Positions 58,595-64,000 of a stretch of DNA of 64,000 nucleotides are shown in pieces. The position numbers and the translations under genes are program-made. The stretch covers positions 84,194,501 to 84,258,500 of the forward strand of contig NC_133545.1 of NCBI RefSeq assembly GCF_048773025.1, read 5' to 3'. The number at the start of each line of letters is the position of its first letter. Within the stretch, counting starts at the first letter, position 1. The notes beneath the pieces were generated by a model. The model searched no databases. It was not told the origin of the DNA and worked only from the letters and a program-made list of their open reading frames with translations. The stretch is from Camelus bactrianus (lineage: Eukaryota; Chordata; Mammalia; Artiodactyla; Camelidae).

Positions 58595-61370
58595 CATCAT
58601 CGTCCATTTTCATTCCTTTCCTCTCCATCACTTCAGTGACGCCCTACTTCTCCCCATGCGGGGAAGCCCATTTGGTAACATCCACAGAAAAGAGAAAAAT
58701 TTGCTCCAAGGGCTGAAATCCATTTCAAACACGACCATGGCAAATGCCATAGCAATGATCTACTTTAAGTCAGAATTTCCTTTTCCGCTCATAATTAACA
58801 CCCCTTTGAAGAACAGCATTGACACTTAAAGGAATAAATATTTCTTCATTTTTTTTTTAACGGATTCAACAAGTTCCTTTTAACAAAGGAGGGCTGCAGT
58901 AGTGCTGGCTCCTCCGTCAATTTGCATAATCTTCTTGCTGAAGGGATATTGAAAACTCTGCACAGGAAATAAGCAAGACTTCACTCTGGCAATCAGTTCT
59001 GAAATCAACATGAATTGAGGGGGGCTTTTCTTCAGAACTGAAGTATGATTTCAATGCTTCAAATAAACTGAGGATTCTCTACATTGCATCTTTAAAGAGA
59101 ACCAACCATTTTTGAATGTGAGAGAATCGAACACAATTTAATGGCCACAGAAATCACCGAAGTCCTCTGATTGCTCAGTTTGAATAGTACACATGCTGAA
59201 GGTAGAGAACCAATTCATGTCCATGGCCTTGATGTCAATACAAAGGACATCAAATGCTGTCTGAGCCGCATTAGGAAAAACAGGCAACACCTTCTATGGA
59301 ATCTTACATGCCATGCTTCAACTTTTGAATAAACGTTGCCTCTTTATGCAAATATCCACCAAAAGAGAATTTATATCATCTCCACTCAAAGCAGGGCAAT
59401 TATTTTTTTCATCAACGCCTAACTCAGTAAGAGAAAGTCTGAAAAAAAAAAAAATCACTATGGTTACTCATGACTCTGCTGGAAAAGCTTTTACTCTCAG
59501 TAGCCTTAAAAGCCAGCCTTTTTCAGGAGAAAAATATTGCACAAGCCAAGGGGAAAATTTCTCCCCTCATTGTGATTACTTGTGTCTGTGGCTGTAAAAA
59601 GGTGAGGCAGGGAGATCTTTGATAATATATGGAATGGAAATGGAGAGGTTACATTTGTGTTATTTCAGGAGTTTCTGTGACTGACCCTTGAGAATTTGCT
59701 TCAAGGTTGGAATCAGAAAATACGACATTGAGACAGTCATTGAAGCTGTTAAGACTGATGGCTGTGGACAGAGTGGGAGTCATTACAGCGTCTGCTGCTG
59801 TTCCTGGACTTTCTACATCTGAATTTTTGTTAAGCAAAAGAAAATTTTTTTTTACCTTTTTTTGGTACTAGTTGAGGAAATCATACATCTTAGCCTCTGC
59901 TGGTTTAGGTTTGACTTGTGTCTGAACAAAGAGCTTTTAAGAGAACTTTCTTTCTGCTTGGTAAATGTCCATTGCTCAAAAAAAAACTTACCAGAACATT
60001 TGCACTTGCATTTTGGCATTTGGGGCTCAACCACACACACAAAACATAAATAATGGGAACCATGGCAAAATCAAAAAGACTGAGTTGGGTAGTCTCACAG
60101 CTGCCAGAATACATTTGTCTCTCACAAGTCCAAACTCAGAACTAACCATAAATGGAGTTTGAACTCATCAAATGATTATAGGCTTGGGAAAGTGGAAATA
60201 AACTGCAAAGAGATCGAAATTACTATTTGCCACTCAGGACAGCTGTAGTTCTGGGGCTTTAGCCACCCCCTCGAAGTTCAGTTGATCTGATTGAAGGTTT
60301 TGGTCCCTGGTGCTCAGAACAGGGGGCCTTGAGAAGCCCCAGTGGTCAGGATGGGTCCCAGGAGTGGGGCTGTCGCTGAGGGGGTGATTGTCAGGGCTGG
60401 GGCTTGTCCTGGCTGTAGACACTGGGATATTACTGACTTATGAGAAAAATAAGTGTTTTCCATTCTCAGCATGGCCCCTCCCTCCAGCCCTGGTCCCACC
60501 CACAGGAGAGGCCCTAAGGGATCCCCAGACCTTCATTTGTGGAGGTCAGGCTTTCTCATTGGGGTGCCATGTCTGTGATCCTCATTCAGTGAGTGTGAAG
60601 GCAAATTAACTGCCAACTTATTGGTACATTATTGAAAAAAGCTGACTATGGAATATTTAGGGTGTCCTGAAAAAGGCCGTACAGGATGCAGGGCAAAACC
60701 ATGAAATATAGGACGCGTCTTGTGTATGCAGGATGCCTGGCTACCCTAATTTAAGATTCTCTGGAGAGAAAGTGGGTCATTGCTTTTATATCCCCTTCAC
60801 TCTGCCAAGGTGATGTGAGGCCGGCTCGGCTTCAGATCCTTGACCCCTTAGCAGACCTGATGGGAGGGCTCTGTGTTACTGACTAGAAGGTGGGGCCGTC
60901 GCTGAACCGGCTGAAATGGGGGAAAGGCCTGACTTGGGGGCTCCTCACTCCAGCCACAGGCTGCCAGGTCTCAGCCACACCCCCAGGCCGATGTGAACTC
61001 TTGCCTGTGCCCTGGGAGTGCTCACTTGGTCAGAGGATGCTTTGTGGCTGGTGGTGATGGATAGGCGTTCCCCACCATTTCTACAAAAGCAATTCGACTC
61101 TGTAAAATAGTTTGGTGAATAGAATCACTTCGTAGCAAATAGTCTAAATAAAAAGCATTCACTTCTACAGGAATACCTGTCAGAGAAAGGCATTCACTTG
61201 GGAATAGAAACAAAAAGCACACAATACACATAAGAATGAGATTAATGAGAGCAGTAGGAGCTACTGGGGACCTTCCTGGAATGTGTCAGAAGGGAAGAAA
61301 GCCAAGGGGAGGGGGCACATCACATGTTCATGGACAAGCAGGATGAATATTGAAAAAAAGGGGTTGTTCT
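58592..61370. other. Longest repeat-free stretch in the window
   Basis: About 2.8 kb without a recognised interspersed repeat, in a window where most DNA is transposon. 58600-59640 is AT-rich and includes an octamer-like ATTTGCATAA near 58920. 60230-61000 is GC-richer. Frames up to 94 codons have no known domains. It may hold conserved regulatory DNA or an unrecognised non-coding exon. Confidence 0.5.
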
Positions 61371-62121
61371 CTACGAATTAATCTGTGGATTTAATGCAAA
61401 TCCAACCCTTTAAACGTCTTAAAGGATTTGGGAATGAATGAAACATTCGAGAAAAAAAACCCTAAAGATAAAAGGAAAACATATGTGCAAGGTTATCAAA
61501 GCTTCTGAAACAAAACAGAAACAATCAGGAATTCAAGCTGGTGCTGGTGAGCTAAAACCGTGGAAGGATATATAAGCGAAAGACAGACACACAGATCAAA
61601 GGCAAAGAATGAAAACATCAGTGCCTGAAACTTGCAAGATAGGGTACATTTCTAAGGAAGGGATGGAAGGATTTGTTAATGAGCGTTCTTAGACCAAGTG
61701 GATAGCAATCTTGAGGGGGAGCATATTGGATTCAGACCTTCTATCATGTGCTAAAATTAAATTCAGCTACATTAAAGCAATATCTGGAAAAAATAAGATT
61801 TTAAAAACTCGCAGAACGTACTGTATAGCACAGGGAACTATATTCAATTTCTCATAATAACATATAATGGCAAATAATCTGAAAAAAGTTATGTATGTAT
61901 ATGTATAACTAAATCACTTTGCTGTGCACCTGAAACCAACATTGTAGATCAATTTCAATTAAAAAATAAAATAAAATAAAATAAAACTAGCTGAAAACAA
62001 AATTATATGATCATGGAAGACAATTTCTTCAAGTCTGAGGCAATGGGAGAAATCACAGAGGAAAAGTTAGATTCTTCATGCAAAAACATTAAATGATATC
62101 ATTTAAAAACCTATGATATTA
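61371..62121 (+). mobile_element. Old L1 ORF2 fragment, interrupted
   Basis: Diverged sense L1: 'tttaatgcaaatccaaccct' near 61390, 'atcaaaggcaaagaatgaaa' near 61596, 'aattaaattcagctacatta' near 61756. A young L1 tail (61818-61982) and a SINE (62122 on) break it. Confidence 0.5.
61818..61982 (+). mobile_element. Young L1 3' tail (165 bp)
   Basis: L1 3' UTR from 'actgtatagcacagggaact' to an (aaaat)n tail. Approximate target duplications aaaactcgcagaac (61804-61817) and aaaactagctgaaaac (61983-61998). Confidence 0.8.
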
Positions 62122-62240
62122 TAGAAGGGAGGGTATAGCTCAAGTGGTAGAGTGTATGCCTAGTATGCACCAGGTCCTGGATTCAATCCCCAGTACCTCC
62201 TCTAAGTATAAATAAATAAGTGAACCTAAAAAAAAAAAGG
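62122..62240 (+). mobile_element. Camelid tRNA-Ala-derived SINE
   Basis: Head with A box (tagctcaagtggtagag, one base longer than the other copies), anticodon-like region and B box (attcaatcccc), then tail 'aaataaataagtgaacct' and poly(A). Possible target repeats near catttaaaaa (62100 and 62260) leave extra bases at the left. Confidence 0.85.
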
Positions 62241-63208
62241 AAAGAAAGAAGTAGGTATTTCATTTAAAAAAATAAAAATCAGAGGCTAATTGTTGAAGAT
62301 ATTCACAGCATGTAGACTTGCCCACAGCAGTGAGCTGGAAGTGAACTCAGGTCAGGCAGGGTTGGTTTAGATTTTCTCCCCAGAGAGTTTTCTGAGGCTG
62401 AGTTTCTCTGTTCCTCTCAGAGGAACGATAATCCTGCTTTCTTAGAACTGTGGAGGAAATGAGCACTGATAGTGGATGTAGAGCATCTGGCACCTGCTAC
62501 AAATGATAACTCTCACTATGACTACCACGCAGAGTGTCTGCGCTGCATAAAACCCTCGCTGACATTTTAATAAGAAAAACGATAGTCCCGTCGATAGGGA
62601 GGGAGAGGATTTGAAGAGACAGAATGTCCCTTTCCCTATTTATGCTTCTCTGTAAATTTTTTCTCCTTCATCTATTTACAAAAGACGAATAGCAGACCAT
62701 CGCCCGATAACTTGGTCGATTCCTTTAGGATTTCTTAGTGTTCAAATGAAAGCATCTTCGATTCCTTCAAGCCAGTCCAACTTTTTAAAAAGTATAAAGA
62801 ATGAAATCAGTAAAGGCTCAATGCTTGTGTGAAAGCCGGTGCACACCTAGATTGCCCCGTCCATTGTTCATTCATAGGAACCATCACATGCAGAGGGCAG
62901 AGTGTCAACAGCCTGACTCAGTGTCCAGAAAGCCCCAAGGCTAGGGTCGTGCTGTGGGCATAAAGATGTGTCATCCTGACCCTGGACCCTGGATGTCAGC
63001 CCCTGGAGGGCTTGCCCGTCTGGTGGCACTGCAAGGGCAAATACTAATTTAAGAAAGAGGTTTAGTCCTCCTGGTGAAAATAAGGGAGAGATATCTCCCT
63101 CCTTTCCTTAGAACTTCTACTTTAAGAAACTTGCAATTGTAGGTTTCTTCTCTGCCCCTTGAAATTGTATGGAAATCTGTTTAAAAGCCAAGAAAGGAGA
63201 TGCACAGA
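62241..63208. other. Unassigned DNA
   Basis: No recognised family after the SINE tail; no exon. Confidence 0.4.
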
Positions 63209-63413
63209 CACTAATTACCGTATATAAAATGGATAAACAACAAGTTTCTTCTATAAAGCACAGGGAACTATATTCAATATCTTGTAGTAACTTACAATGA
63301 AAAAGAATATGAAAACCAATATATGTGTGTATATGTATGACTGAACTATTATGCTGTACACCAGAAATTGATACAACATTGTAAATTGACTCTACTTCAA
63401 TTAAAAAATAAAT
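63209..63413 (+). mobile_element. Young L1 3' end (205 bp)
   Basis: L1 3' UTR from 'cactaattaccgtatataaa' through 'ctataaagcacagggaacta' to 'ttcaattaaaaaataaata'. Target duplications not identified. Confidence 0.85.
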
Positions 63414-64000
63414 AAGCCGCTCTCCAGCTTTACAGCCCAGGAGTGTCTTTCTCAAGCATCTGGAGCCATCTCTTTGGAATGTCAACATCCAAGAGAGACA
63501 GCGCCCTGTCTCCCAGTGTCCGTGGGGGAGGCAGCGACCTGAATTCGGTGGCTGCCTGGCCCCTGTCACAGCAGAGGAAACGTTTGTTTTTCTTTTGTAT
63601 AAAGCCAATCAGCAAACACAGGTGGTCACTCCAACAACCAGGCGAATCTAGGAGGAACTGTGTGTGACAAACGATGCTGCCCAGTCTCCTACCTGAGAAC
63701 TAGTTGTGTTTATCTTGGAAACACATGTGAGAGGGGTTGTGTGCTCAGCACCTGAAGGGAGAGGTCATTTCCTGTCTCTGCAGCCTCTTAGCAGGTTGTC
63801 TGGGATACATGTCACATTCTGTTTTATTACTTCCTCAGTAAGAAAACTGTTTTCTTTGCTATGTTTCTGAAGAGGTTTCCCAGGTTGGGAGAAGCTTTTG
63901 TTTTCAATCACATTTCCCCAAAGGTGAGCAGTGGTGTTGGTGTTGTCGGCAAGAAGGCTCTTGTCTCATCTCAGAAAGAACTCAGAAATGAGAACGAAGG
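63414..64000. other. Unassigned DNA to window end
   Basis: 63430-63640 has a faintly LTR-like composition but no defined ends. No exon recognised. Confidence 0.35.

Noticed and set aside
63117-63608. 163-codon minus-strand frame as a gene
   Set aside because: Its middle is the antisense of a young L1 3' UTR (63209-63413).

Overview
The window is mammalian nuclear DNA, most probably from a camelid (camel, alpaca or llama lineage). The best evidence is at least five SINEs with a tRNA-Ala-like head (A box, AGC anticodon-like loop, B box), the type known from camelids as vic-1. There are also many L1 3' ends of the artiodactyl type and no ruminant BovB/Bov-tA or pig PRE-1 elements. I found no host protein-coding gene or exon I could defend, no rRNA or tRNA gene, and no CRISPR array. 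Open frames of 60-180 codons are L1 ORF2 pieces, translated simple repeats or chance. The window reads as a gene desert or the inside of a large intron.

Layout. 0-8.2 kb: old antisense L1 carrying a younger 5'-inverted L1, a SINE, a 2-kb antisense L1, a MER5A-type MITE, and an old sense L1 split by a 502-bp solo LTR. 9.2-11.2 kb: three more LTRs on the same strand. 11.4-13.7 kb: repeat-poor DNA. 13.7-15.4 kb: old L1 with a nested young L1 and a double L1 tail. 17-24 kb: antisense LTR, old antisense L1s and a MaLR LTR. 24.5-33.2 kb: an almost unbroken run of sense L1 mosaics. 33.4-37.7 kb: one old L1 hit by two Tigger DNA transposons, one of which was itself hit by two LTRs. 37.7-45.8 kb: mostly unique DNA with two SINEs and a MaLR LTR. 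46-51 kb: an inverted copy of the 22.4-24.0 kb segment, then an old L1 with a SINE that itself holds an L1. 51-64 kb: unique DNA with a second 5'-inverted L1, a chimeric-looking L1 insertion, a second copy of the 502-bp LTR, and two candidate conserved non-coding stretches.

Most notable. (1) A ~1.6-kb inverted segmental duplication (22378-23953 versus 45990-47975) shares two independent repeat junctions. (2) A 740-bp insertion with 13-bp target-site duplications (56142-56881) has ~495 bp of non-L1 sequence fused to an L1 3' end, plus a likely short 3' transduction. (3) Two L1 copies have a twin-priming structure. (4) A 50-bp near-identical sequence occurs in two old MIR remnants 1.4 kb apart. 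(5) L1-tail insertions of about 100 bp recur. All identities are by eye; family names come from remembered consensus sequences and were not searched.
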